Shown here: one piece after another, positions 1 through 7,714 of the stretch
Layout of the letters: every line of letters begins with the position of its first letter
Numbering within the stretch: the first letter of the stretch is position 1
Assembly: GCA_002479655.1 (NCBI GenBank)
Contig: DLOQ01000129.1
Coordinates: 18,606-33,739, forward strand
From: Lachnospiraceae bacterium UBA7480
Lineage (GTDB): Bacteria > Bacillota > Clostridia > Lachnospirales > Lachnospiraceae
DNA: 15,134 nucleotides
Direction: 5' to 3'
The notes under the pieces: model-generated
What the model was told of the DNA's origin: nothing
Databases searched by the model: none
What the model saw: the letters and a program-made list of their open reading frames with translations, nothing else
Position numbers and translations under genes: made by a program

Positions 1-197
1 ACCCATGGAAGCGACTGATGCATAATGGCATTGAGATCGCGCCACAGGTCTATCTGTTTCAGGATGAGGATCCTAATTTTATGATCGACTGCAGATATAC
101 CAGCGGGGCGACGTGGATCGATATGAGATATCATATTACCAAACTGGATCCCGATATAGCGGCTCGCTTTACGGGCAGATGGAAATGGAAGAACTGA
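1..197 (+). CDS. C-terminal end of an unidentified protein, probably of the glycan operon (partial)
   Basis: An open frame enters from the left edge (first full codon at 3) and ends at TGA 195-197, giving the last 64 residues. They are rich in aromatic and charged residues, include IEIAPQVYLFQDEDPN and end in a basic tail GRWKWKN. No catalytic motif is visible. The alternation of hydrophobic and polar residues fits a beta-rich C-terminal domain like those that close large GT2 glycosyltransferases, but I do not recognise the family. The next gene starts six bases after the stop and in the same frame, so the two are almost certainly cotranscribed. That is the only contextual clue that this is also a surface-polysaccharide gene. 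Confidence 0.55.
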   Translation, partial: PWKRLMHNGIEIAPQVYLFQDEDPNFMIDCRYTSGATWIDMRYHITKLDPDIAARFTGRWKWKN

Positions 198-203
198 GGG
201 AAT

Positions 204-2381
204 ATGGAAGATACACTGAAACGTCTGATACAAAAAAAGCTGCATGAACAGCAGGAAAGAAAATATGAAGAAGAGTTAAAGCTGCAAAAGGATTCTTATG
301 CGGCTTTTCTGCGTATTTATGAAGCCGGACTGTCAAAAGATATGGTGGAGGTTCTGCCGGAGTCTCATGCAGGAATGGCAGGCGGTGATCAGATGGATGG
401 TGAGGCATGGATGAAGTCATATGGGCATACTGTGATTTTGTGTCAGGATTTTCTCTCAATGAATTTTTTCAATGGTCAAATGTACGGCGGTGTTTCTGAA
501 AAGGATTATCTTCTTTTTGCGGCGAAGAGCGGCAGTCTGTCGGCAGGGCATCTGCCTAAGCTGGAGGAATATTTTCATAAGCACTCAAAGACACAGGTCG
601 TTTACTTTCATACGGATGAGATTGACCATTATGGAAGACGGAGCAATCCCTGCTTCCTGCCGGAATGGTCACCGGATACGCTGGCGTCATTTTTTTATTT
701 TGGAGAGTGCTTCGCTGTCAGGGCAGAAATGTTCCAACGGGCAATGCAGGAACTTCATGATATGTCTTTCGCGGCAGGACAGACAGAGAACACGGAACCG
801 GAGAAAAGCGTTCAGGAGATGTTGTATGCTGTCGTATTGCTGCTGACGGCACAAGAACCGGCAGCATTGATGGATGTGGTGATGTATCATAAGCTGATTG
901 GCAGCGGACAAAGGGAATCCATACAGAGAGCGCGCGTGGAGGAGGGACTGCTGCTGGATCGGATATTGCGGCAGCTGCCTGAAAAACATACCAATCAGGC
1001 GCAGCTTGGACGATGGCTTTCGTATATGGAAAGAAAAAAAGTATGTGGTGAGCAGCATCGGATCAGCATCCTGATCCCCTCCAAGGATCATCCTGAGATT
1101 CTGCGGCGATGCGTAGAATCCATCCGCAGGCATGGTAGTCAGGGAAGCATTGAAATGCAGAATACCATAGGCGGACAGGGAATCGAGGATCTCCTGACCT
1201 GTGAGATCATTGTCATAGATAACGGAAGCAGCATGGAAAACCGCAGGTTGTATGAAGCGTATGCGGAAGAATTGGGATATCGCTATGAATATCAGCCGAT
1301 GGAGTTTAATTTTTCTAAAATGTGCAATTTGGCGGCAGATCTGGCCGGCGGGGATTATTATCTGTTCTTAAATGATGATATGGAGATCCTAAGCGATGAC
1401 TGGCTTGTAAAGATGTCAGAGCTGGCTGCCCTTTCCCATGTGGGGGCGGTGGGCGCAAAGCTCCTTTATCCCGATACCACGCTGATCCAGCATGCCGGTA
1501 TTACCAATATGTATGAGGGACCTGCCCATAAGCTTTTAAAGTATGATGACCGCGTGGAATACTATTATGGGAGAAACCGCGGTATCTGGGATGTGATCGG
1601 CGTCACGGCTGCATGTATGATGATCTCGAAAGAAAAATTCCTTCAGGCAGGCGGTTTTGCCGAGGAACTGAAGGTTGCGTATAATGATGTGGATCTGTGT
1701 TTTAGGCTGCATCAGATGGGAATGTTTAATGTTGTCCGAAACGATCTGATCCTGTATCATCACGAATCCCTTTCCCGGGGCAATGATCATTTGGATCTGG
1801 CAAAAAAAGAACGGCTGGCGGCAGAGCGGAAGGCGCTGTATCGGCGCAGTTCCGGGTATTATGATTATGATCCGTTTTACAGCAGGCATTTGACCGGAAC
1901 CAGCGAAGCATATGAATGTACGCTCCCTTATGAGAACCGCAATATCATGCCGGTCAGCGGAGTGAAAAAATTATCTGAAAGATCCGCAAAAGAGTACCCC
2001 GGAGCAGATCTTAATGAGACGCTGATTATTCAGGTGGATACAGCGGATAGGGAACTGCTGGCCAGACAGGGGGAGACGCCCGGCTATCTGATCGATCTTC
2101 ATGCACATGTGCGTGGACTGGACAGCTGTGATTACCGGTATCGGATGATCTTAAAAGGACGGCGGGGATGCTATGAGATCCCGGCGATCAGAAGGCTGCG
2201 CCCTGATGTCGGTAAGACGATTGAGAATGAAAAGCATGTGGAGCTGTCCGGTTTTGTGGCAAGGATTCCGCAGAAAATGCTGCCGCCTGACATCTATGAG
2301 ATCTGGATGGAGGCAAAATGCAGGTATTCCAGACAGCGGTTATGTAACAAGGCGGAGCAGATATTGGCAGTTACGGATTAA
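204..2381 (+). CDS. GT2-family glycosyltransferase with degenerate first GT-A domain (725 aa)
   Basis: Predicted cytoplasmic glycosyltransferase that would transfer a sugar from a nucleotide-sugar donor to a surface polysaccharide or lipid-linked acceptor. Residues 1-45 are Lys/Glu-rich and helical. Residues about 95-180 resemble the second half of a GT2 domain (FLPEWSPDT near 151), but the DXD position reads AAKSG (106-110). A complete GT2 domain spans about 285-540: ISILIPSKDHP at 287, IIVIDNGSS, the metal-binding NDD at 390-392, HAGITNMYEGPAHK, the acceptor segment YNDVDLCF and HHES near 519. The last 120 residues form a beta-rich domain with an RLRPDV motif. Compared with the downstream paralogue, this copy carries 17 extra residues between the first two strands of the GT2 domain. 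ATG 204 is the first start after an in-frame stop at 195 and has only a weak GAGGG ahead of it. Sugar specificity cannot be read. Confidence 0.88.
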   Translation: MEDTLKRLIQKKLHEQQERKYEEELKLQKDSYAAFLRIYEAGLSKDMVEVLPESHAGMAGGDQMDGEAWMKSYGHTVILCQDFLSMNFFNGQMYGGVSEKDYLLFAAKSGSLSAGHLPKLEEYFHKHSKTQVVYFHTDEIDHYGRRSNPCFLPEWSPDTLASFFYFGECFAVRAEMFQRAMQELHDMSFAAGQTENTEPEKSVQEMLYAVVLLLTAQEPAALMDVVMYHKLIGSGQRESIQRARVEEGLLLDRILRQLPEKHTNQAQLGRWLSYMERKKVCGEQHRISILIPSKDHPEILRRCVESIRRHGSQGSIEMQNTIGGQGIEDLLTCEIIVIDNGSSMENRRLYEAYAEELGYRYEYQPMEFNFSKMCNLAADLAGGDYYLFLNDDMEILSDDWLVKMSELAALSHVGAVGAKLLYPDTTLIQHAGITNMYEGPAHKLLKYDDRVEYYYGRNRGIWDVIGVTAACMMISKEKFLQAGGFAEELKVAYNDVDLCFRLHQMGMFNVVRNDLILYHHESLSRGNDHLDLAKKERLAAERKALYRRSSGYYDYDPFYSRHLTGTSEAYECTLPYENRNIMPVSGVKKLSERSAKEYPGADLNETLIIQVDTADRELLARQGETPGYLIDLHAHVRGLDSCDYRYRMILKGRRGCYEIPAIRRLRPDVGKTIENEKHVELSGFVARIPQKMLPPDIYEIWMEAKCRYSRQRLCNKAEQILAVTD

Positions 2382-2384
2382 AAT

Positions 2385-2389
2385 GGAGA
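2385..2389 (+). promoter_or_regulatory. Ribosome binding site supporting a TTG start
   Basis: GGAGA lies 7 bases before TTG 2397 and 13 bases before the in-frame ATG 2403. The spacing favours the TTG start, though ATG 2403 would shorten the protein by only two residues. Confidence 0.5.
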
Positions 2390-2396
2390 AATATGT

Positions 2397-4547
2397 TTGA
2401 AAATGACTGGACAAAAAAAACAGTGGATCGAGGAATATGAAAAAGAATACCGACGTCAGTCCGAACCTTATGAACAGTGGATCGCAAAATGGGAAAGGGA
2501 CATCCCGAATCGGGGGCTAGAGGAGGGATGTTTTGTCGTACAGCCGTGGGAAAGTTTTTTTTCGCCGCAGATTCCGCTTCTGACCGGCGTGTTTGCGGAA
2601 GCGCTGACAGGATTTTTGCAGGATCTGGACAAAAACGCGCAGTATGTGATCCTGACCGGCGCGGAAGGCAGGCTTGCGGAACAGGCGGAATATTGGATTG
2701 GAGAATATTTTGAAACGCATCCAAAAGCGGAAGCGGTGTATGGGGATGAGGATGAATGGAACGAGGAGGAGCAAAAACGGCAGAATCCATGGTTTAAGCC
2801 GGATTGGTCGCCGGATACGATTCATTCCTGCCTGTATATCGGCAATATAATCATTATGAGGGTGTCGCTGCTTAAGAAAGCGGCTAAGAAGCTGGGGGAG
2901 ACAGCCGCCTTCGGAGAGCTGCCGGATGGAAGGAAAGATGGCATAGCCGGGGCGATTTTGGCGGGATCAGAAGAAGCATACGGGGAATATCCGGATTTCC
3001 AGAAATTTCTGCTTTATCTGACGGATGTTATGGGAGTATCCTTCGGACATATTGACAGGATCTTATATCATAGATATGTAACAGGACTGATGATGAAGAG
3101 ACAGGAAAACCCCGAACAGGGCAAGAGTCAGAGCTCCGGGACTGCCGGAAAGACTTGCCCGGAGCCTGAGGCAGTTCATGTCAGATATCCGATGGTAGAC
3201 GGGGAAAAGCAGGTTTCGGTAATCATTCCATCCAAAGATCATCCGGAGCTGTTAAGACGGTGTCTGAATGCAATTGACGAGGTGACCGCATATCCGTCCT
3301 ATGAAGTGATCGTTGTAGATAACGGAAGCTCTCCGGATAATCAAAGCGTCATTCGTGCCATGCAGGAACAGATGCATTTTACTTATCTCTATGAAGAGAT
3401 GGAGTTTAATTTTTCCAAAATGTGTAATCTGGGCGCTGCCCATGCCAAAGGGGATGTCCTTCTTTTTCTCAATGATGATATTGAAGTGCAGGGAAAAGAG
3501 TGGATGACGATCCTGGCGGAGCAGGCGCTGCAGCCTCATACCGGAGCAGTCGGGGCAAAGCTTTATTATCCGGATTCTACGATCATCCAGCATGCGGGTA
3601 TTGCCAATATGAAGATCGGACCGGCGCACAAGCTGGGCGGCATGGAGGATAAGGGGAATCTGTATCATGGACGCAATCTGGCGGATCACAATGTGCTTGC
3701 CGTTACGGCAGCCTGTATGGCGGTAGAGCGGAAAAAATACGACGAAGCCGGCGGGTTCTGCGAGGAACTTGCTGTGGCGTATAATGATGTGGATATCTGT
3801 TTTTCGCTATACGAAAAGGGATATTACAATCTGGTCAGAAACGACGTGACGCTGTTCCATCATGAATCGTACAGCCGGGGAAGCGACCGGGACGCGGCAA
3901 AGGAAAAAAGGCTGCTGCAGGAGAGGAAGAAGCTTTACCAACGGCATCCGGAGCTGTATGGGAAAGATCCATTTTACAGCAGACATCTGGTGCAGGAGCG
4001 TCTGGATGCGGATTATCATATAGAGATGCAGTATGAATATGAGCAGAGTGACAGGTTCAGCCGTAGGCAGCCGATAGACTGTCCCGGAGAAACGAAGAAC
4101 AGCCTGTTTCGCACGCTTGCCCGGAAGGGTGCATGGAATCGGTATCATTTGGACGAGGCGCATATACGGCAGACGGATCTCTTTGAGGAAGATTCCATGG
4201 TGCTGGAGTTGGAAGGCTGGTGCGCGTTGACTGACCGGGATATGGCGAAATACGAGAGAGCGGTTATGCTGATTGGACAGGATGGTATGGCGGAGCAGCT
4301 GGAGATATTTGATAAACTGCGTCCTGACGCGGCGGAGACGCTGCCGGAGCAGCCGCATGGCGCATTGTGTGGATTTGTTGTAAGGCTCAGAGCGCAGGAG
4401 ATACATGATGGGGAGTATCAGGTGGGATATCTGTTTCGCCCCAAGGCGGGCGGCAGACCGTTGGTACAGTATGGGGAAAAGCTGATTCTGGAAAGCACGC
4501 CTAAGCTGCAGGGCAGAACTGCGTCTATCGTTAGGAAAGAGGAATAA
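2397..4547 (+). CDS. GT2-family glycosyltransferase, tandem paralogue of the preceding gene (716 aa)
   Basis: Same architecture as the gene 15 bases upstream. A remnant first GT-A domain (about 75-170, with WFKPDWSPDT at 132) has TGAEG (87-91) where a DXD motif is expected. A complete GT2 domain follows (about 271-510): VSVIIPSKDHP at 273, VIVVDNGSS, NDD at 359-361, HAGIANM, YNDVDICF, and FHHES at 487-491. A C-terminal beta-rich domain (about 600-705) carries LRPD and GFVVRL segments matching those of the neighbour. From the segment before the DXD motif to the acceptor motif the two genes align without gaps, exactly 2,100 bases apart. It probably adds another sugar to the same glycan, or the pair work as partners; this is inference. 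The start is TTG 2397 or ATG 2403. Confidence 0.88.
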   Translation: MKMTGQKKQWIEEYEKEYRRQSEPYEQWIAKWERDIPNRGLEEGCFVVQPWESFFSPQIPLLTGVFAEALTGFLQDLDKNAQYVILTGAEGRLAEQAEYWIGEYFETHPKAEAVYGDEDEWNEEEQKRQNPWFKPDWSPDTIHSCLYIGNIIIMRVSLLKKAAKKLGETAAFGELPDGRKDGIAGAILAGSEEAYGEYPDFQKFLLYLTDVMGVSFGHIDRILYHRYVTGLMMKRQENPEQGKSQSSGTAGKTCPEPEAVHVRYPMVDGEKQVSVIIPSKDHPELLRRCLNAIDEVTAYPSYEVIVVDNGSSPDNQSVIRAMQEQMHFTYLYEEMEFNFSKMCNLGAAHAKGDVLLFLNDDIEVQGKEWMTILAEQALQPHTGAVGAKLYYPDSTIIQHAGIANMKIGPAHKLGGMEDKGNLYHGRNLADHNVLAVTAACMAVERKKYDEAGGFCEELAVAYNDVDICFSLYEKGYYNLVRNDVTLFHHESYSRGSDRDAAKEKRLLQERKKLYQRHPELYGKDPFYSRHLVQERLDADYHIEMQYEYEQSDRFSRRQPIDCPGETKNSLFRTLARKGAWNRYHLDEAHIRQTDLFEEDSMVLELEGWCALTDRDMAKYERAVMLIGQDGMAEQLEIFDKLRPDAAETLPEQPHGALCGFVVRLRAQEIHDGEYQVGYLFRPKAGGRPLVQYGEKLILESTPKLQGRTASIVRKEE

Positions 4548-4567
4548 GGAAAAGGGATACGGAAAAA

Positions 4568-6379
4568 GTGAGTGAAAAAGTTACCAAAATTGTCATTCTC
4601 GGAACCAGCAGGCAGGCGCAGCTGCTTTATTTTGGATTGGAATTGTCGGAGGAACCTTTTGATATTCTGGGAGTGTATGGCGTAAAAGAAAAGAGCGGCG
4701 TTGCTTTTGGACTTCCGGTAAACGGACTGGAGGAAATCACCGGACTCGCCGGTGCAGAATTTGACATCCTGTTTTACTGTATGGAAACAAATGCGGCATT
4801 GCAGGATATGCTGGGAAAAGCGTTTGGTGCGTGCCGGATAAAATCATGGGATGGAATCAGGGAGTTTCTTACTGCGGATCAAAAAGAGCAGTGGCTGAAC
4901 AAGCTTCGGACGGTTTCGGAGGAAGATCCGGGATACGCGTTTTTTCTGGGAGAAATATTGGGAAAGACGGGATACAGGGAGGAAGGATATTTATATCTTC
5001 TTCTGGCGGCTGCTTTGGGCAAGGATCAGGAGAGAACTGCGGCAGTCCAAAAGATGGATGATGCAGATACGGATTCTTTAAACCGTAATATTCTACAGGA
5101 ACTTTTGGAAGCGATGATACGACGATTGATTGCCGCAGAACATTACGATAGTGCGTTTGCCTTTCTTGGTTATCTGATGTTCCAGCCAAATAAGTTTCTG
5201 TTTGCAAAGATTCTTGACCGGTGGGTGCGCTATTACTATATCTTATTGGAGATCGCGATATGTGAAAGAAACCGTGGATCTGTACATACAGTTATGAAGG
5301 AATGGACAGACTGGAGAGAATTTGAGATGACCCTGCGGAAGTTTAAATTTGCTTTTCGACGGATCTGGTTTGGATTTGGATCGGAAGAACAGAAGCTTTT
5401 GCTTGGTCTGACAGAGCGGTATCAGGTATCGGCTGATTTTCTGGCGGTGCTTTGTAAGGGGGCTGTCCATGAAGAATATACCGCGGCGGTTATGAAAAGA
5501 TCTGCAGCGTTATTTCAGGATGCCGGACGGACGGAAATGGCGTCAGGGCTTTTTCATTATGCCGCCCTGTTTGAAAGGATGCATCCCGGCGGCAAACCAT
5601 GTATGTCAGGGGAGAATCAATGTCATGCCCTTATGGTTGTAGATATTGATGCGGGAAGGGATGGATCGGACTGTCATGGGGAGGATAAGGATCATGAGAT
5701 CGCCTGTATTATGTGCGCTAATGATGAAGACTATGTAAAAGAGATAATCTTATATCTGAAACGCCAGAAGATGCCGGAGGGATATCATCTGGGACTGTAT
5801 ATTGTCCGCGGTGCTAAAAGCATGACGGCAGGATATGAGCTGGCAAGGAAAAGCATATCTGCAGAGATGAAAATATACATGCATCAGGACACATTTATCT
5901 TTGATGAGGAGTATCTGAAGAACCTTATAGAGGCACTGCGAAGCGATGACTATGCAATGATCGGACTGGCAGGCACCAAAAAACTTCCGGAAAGTGCAGT
6001 ATGGGGAGAAAGCGATCCTGATGATATGCGGTTTTGTCTGTATCAGGATTTTACATTGCAGGTGCTTGAGGCAGTTACGGACACGTCCGCGGATGCTTCC
6101 ATAGATGTAAATCTTCAAGAGATGGAGTGCATAGACGGTGTATTAATGGCAACGAGGGAGAATGTGTCATGGCGGGAAGAGCTTTTAAAAGGTTTTCATT
6201 TTTATGATATTTCCCAGTGTATGGAATACAGAAGACGGGGATACCGGGTAGGGATATTTGAAAATGGTGGGCGCGCAGGCGTGCTTCATGAGGTCAATGT
6301 CAGCAAAAATGAAGCATATGAGCGGCTCTATGAGGAAGCTCGTAGGAGATTTTTGCAGGAATATCATGGGGAGATATGA
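4568..6379 (+). CDS. Glycosyltransferase-like protein with Rossmann-like N-terminus and Glyco_tranf_2_5-like C-terminus (603 aa)
   Basis: GTG start preceded by AAGGG (4552-4556, 11 bases away); 20 bases after the previous stop, so same operon. Residues 5-95 look like a Rossmann-type fold (KIVILGTSRQAQLL, then FDILFYC), similar to the nucleotide-binding N-terminal domains attached to sugar-modifying enzymes. Residues about 110-350 are helical and repeat-like with no motif I can name. Residues about 377-600 match the Glyco_tranf_2_5 pattern (Pfam PF13712 as I know it): EIACIMCANDEDYV, MHQDTFI at 438, IGLAGTKKLPES, the ECIDGVLMAT block around 520-529, and FHFYDIS at 543-549, followed by LHEVN. 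That family is a GT-A-like fold found in polysaccharide loci. It is likely a glycosyltransferase or modifying partner of the two upstream GT2 proteins. The substrate is unknown and the middle region is undescribed to me. Confidence 0.8.
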   Translation: MSEKVTKIVILGTSRQAQLLYFGLELSEEPFDILGVYGVKEKSGVAFGLPVNGLEEITGLAGAEFDILFYCMETNAALQDMLGKAFGACRIKSWDGIREFLTADQKEQWLNKLRTVSEEDPGYAFFLGEILGKTGYREEGYLYLLLAAALGKDQERTAAVQKMDDADTDSLNRNILQELLEAMIRRLIAAEHYDSAFAFLGYLMFQPNKFLFAKILDRWVRYYYILLEIAICERNRGSVHTVMKEWTDWREFEMTLRKFKFAFRRIWFGFGSEEQKLLLGLTERYQVSADFLAVLCKGAVHEEYTAAVMKRSAALFQDAGRTEMASGLFHYAALFERMHPGGKPCMSGENQCHALMVVDIDAGRDGSDCHGEDKDHEIACIMCANDEDYVKEIILYLKRQKMPEGYHLGLYIVRGAKSMTAGYELARKSISAEMKIYMHQDTFIFDEEYLKNLIEALRSDDYAMIGLAGTKKLPESAVWGESDPDDMRFCLYQDFTLQVLEAVTDTSADASIDVNLQEMECIDGVLMATRENVSWREELLKGFHFYDISQCMEYRRRGYRVGIFENGGRAGVLHEVNVSKNEAYERLYEEARRRFLQEYHGEI

Positions 6380-6428
6380 CGGAAAGTATGGACGTTAAAC
6401 CGTAGAGGTGGATTTTGCCGGAGATCTG

Positions 6429-6437
6429 TGCTAGAAT
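6429..6437 (+). promoter_or_regulatory. Candidate extended -10 promoter for the zinc-ribbon membrane protein
   Basis: TGCTAGAAT fits the extended -10 form TGn plus TATAAT with one mismatch. A properly spaced -35 is not evident. A weak alternative is TTGCCG 6415-6420 with TATTAA 6438-6443, 17 bases apart. No terminator is visible between 6380 and this site, so readthrough from the glycan operon is also possible. Confidence 0.4.
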
Positions 6438-6497
6438 ATTAAAAGTACAGAGTGTGTTTTTGTAGGATAGGGATGTGTGATCAAACAAAAAAGATAG

Positions 6498-6503
6498 AAG
6501 GAG
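6498..6503 (+). promoter_or_regulatory. Ribosome binding site that decides the start at 6514
   Basis: AAGGAG ends one base before ATG 6505, too close for initiation there, and ten bases before the in-frame ATG 6514. The latter is therefore preferred. Confidence 0.6.
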
Positions 6504-6513
6504 TATGGAAAAC

Positions 6514-7455
6514 ATGGCGGGAATTATGGATAAGGTATTGGCGGATGGGAATATGACCAGAACGCCGTATATTGCATGCGGGATGTATAAGGGATATTAT
6601 GTGACGGTACATATGAGTCAGGGATTTTTGATCCGCATCAATTACAAGCTTGCGGATAATATGGATCTGAACAGCTTTAAGAACAGGGCGTATGGCGTTA
6701 TGAACCAGCTGCGGGTCGCGGAAAAAAAGGTGACTCAGACAAATGTCACGGATTATGTGATCGAGGCAAGGCTGATGCCGGCAAATCTTGCAAAGAATAC
6801 AATACCAATGATCGATTCGGTGACGAATCATCTTATCGGATTTTTACAGGCGGAAGGAGCGAGTACAGGATGCCAGCTGTGCGGTTCCGAATATGACGTT
6901 GGCAGCTATGATGTCAATGGCGCTCCGCATTTTCTCTGCTCAACCTGTGCTCGGCAGTCGATGAGTCAGATGGAGGCGGAACGTCAGAGCAAATTAAGTG
7001 TTGAATCCAATCTGCCTTTGGGCATTATCGGGGCGCTGATCGGTTCCCTGCTCGGCGCTGCTTTGTGGGTACTTATCTATCAGGTAGGTTTTATTGCGGG
7101 AATAGCGGGAATAGCCATTTTTGGGGGCGCAATGAAAGGATATTCCATACTTGGCAAAAATGTGGACAGAAAGGGTGTGGTGATCTGTGTTCTGATCACT
7201 ATCGTTATGATCTTTCTGGCAAATGAGTTTTCTATACGTCTGGCGGTGTATCTGGCTGCAAAAGAACAGCATGCGCATATGACATTTGCGGAGATCAACA
7301 GAAAATGGTCAAGATTTATGAGCGAGGACGACTTTAAGTGGGCATATATAAAGGATCTGGGTATGGGATATGTTCTGGCGGCGGTTGGACTGATTGGAAC
7401 TATCAAACAATCCTTCAGAAATGCCGGCGGCAGCTATACCATGAAGAGAATGTAA
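6514..7455 (+). CDS. Membrane protein with a four-cysteine zinc ribbon, function unknown (313 aa)
   Basis: The N-terminal 115 residues are soluble with no motif I recognise. A zinc ribbon follows, with C120-x2-C123 and C142-x2-C145 in a compact knuckle pair. About four membrane segments come next: roughly 168-190 (LPLGIIGALIGSLLG start), 191-212, 221-252 (ICVLITIVMIFLA) and 283-300. A charged loop (RKWSRFMSEDDFKW) precedes the last one. The glycine-rich membrane block resembles hypothetical proteins I associate with Lachnospiraceae genomes, but I know no assigned function. It is flanked by its own promoter candidate and a strong terminator, so it may be monocistronic. The start at 6514 is chosen over 6505 because of ribosome-binding-site spacing. 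A sensor or membrane-quality role would be guesswork. Confidence 0.8.
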   Translation: MAGIMDKVLADGNMTRTPYIACGMYKGYYVTVHMSQGFLIRINYKLADNMDLNSFKNRAYGVMNQLRVAEKKVTQTNVTDYVIEARLMPANLAKNTIPMIDSVTNHLIGFLQAEGASTGCQLCGSEYDVGSYDVNGAPHFLCSTCARQSMSQMEAERQSKLSVESNLPLGIIGALIGSLLGAALWVLIYQVGFIAGIAGIAIFGGAMKGYSILGKNVDRKGVVICVLITIVMIFLANEFSIRLAVYLAAKEQHAHMTFAEINRKWSRFMSEDDFKWAYIKDLGMGYVLAAVGLIGTIKQSFRNAGGSYTMKRM

Positions 7456-7524
7456 ATGCGGATATTGAGGTGTGGTGAAAGACCTGCGTAGGGATAAAGG
7501 CAGAAAAAGCATAATGAAATATGG

Positions 7525-7562
7525 ATGCGGCTATTGAAACATCATAGTCGCATTTATTTTTT
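7525..7562 (+). terminator. Rho-independent terminator after the zinc-ribbon membrane gene
   Basis: ATGCGGCTAT (7525-7534) pairs with ATAGTCGCAT (7544-7553) over ten base pairs with one G-U, loop of nine, followed by a T-rich run to 7562. It lies about 70 bases after the stop codon at 7455. Confidence 0.8.
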
Positions 7563-7606
7563 GCAGTGCAGATCCGATGTGGGAAATGCTTTCCTCTGTG
7601 CATGCT

Positions 7607-7623
7607 TTATAAAATATTTATAA
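7607..7623 (+). repeat. AT-rich inverted repeat upstream of the sigma gene
   Basis: TTATAAA (7607-7613) and TTTATAA (7617-7623) are perfect reverse complements separated by three bases. The right arm overlaps a perfect TATAAT at 7619-7624, so this may be promoter sequence, an operator, or both. No well-spaced -35 is evident. Confidence 0.4.
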
Positions 7624-7633
7624 TTCCTTAATA

Positions 7634-7651
7634 AATAATTTATAAATTATT
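7634..7651 (+). repeat. Perfect 18-bp AT palindrome upstream of the sigma gene
   Basis: AATAATTTATAAATTATT is its own reverse complement over all 18 bases. It contains TTTATAA, also present at 7606 and 7617. It lies about 65-80 bases ahead of the sigma start and could be an operator or an UP-like AT tract. Confidence 0.5.
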
Positions 7652-7701
7652 GGAGGATTTTCGAAGCGCAGTTCGTTATATATTGTGAGAAGAGGAAAGC
7701 G

Positions 7702-7706
7702 GGAGG
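7702..7706 (+). promoter_or_regulatory. Ribosome binding site that decides the sigma start
   Basis: GGAGG lies eight bases before GTG 7715. The upstream in-frame GTG 7685 has no comparable site, so the 7715 start is preferred. Confidence 0.7.
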
Positions 7707-7714
7707 AAACGGAT

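Noticed and set aside
3807..4406. Long minus-strand open frame (199 codons) opposite the second glycosyltransferase
   Set aside because: It lies entirely within a well-supported gene, encodes no recognisable motif, and its composition is that of an antisense shadow.
7685..7714. Earlier GTG start for the sigma factor
   Set aside because: No ribosome binding site, while GGAGG is placed eight bases before GTG 7715; the extra ten residues precede the usual start of region 2.
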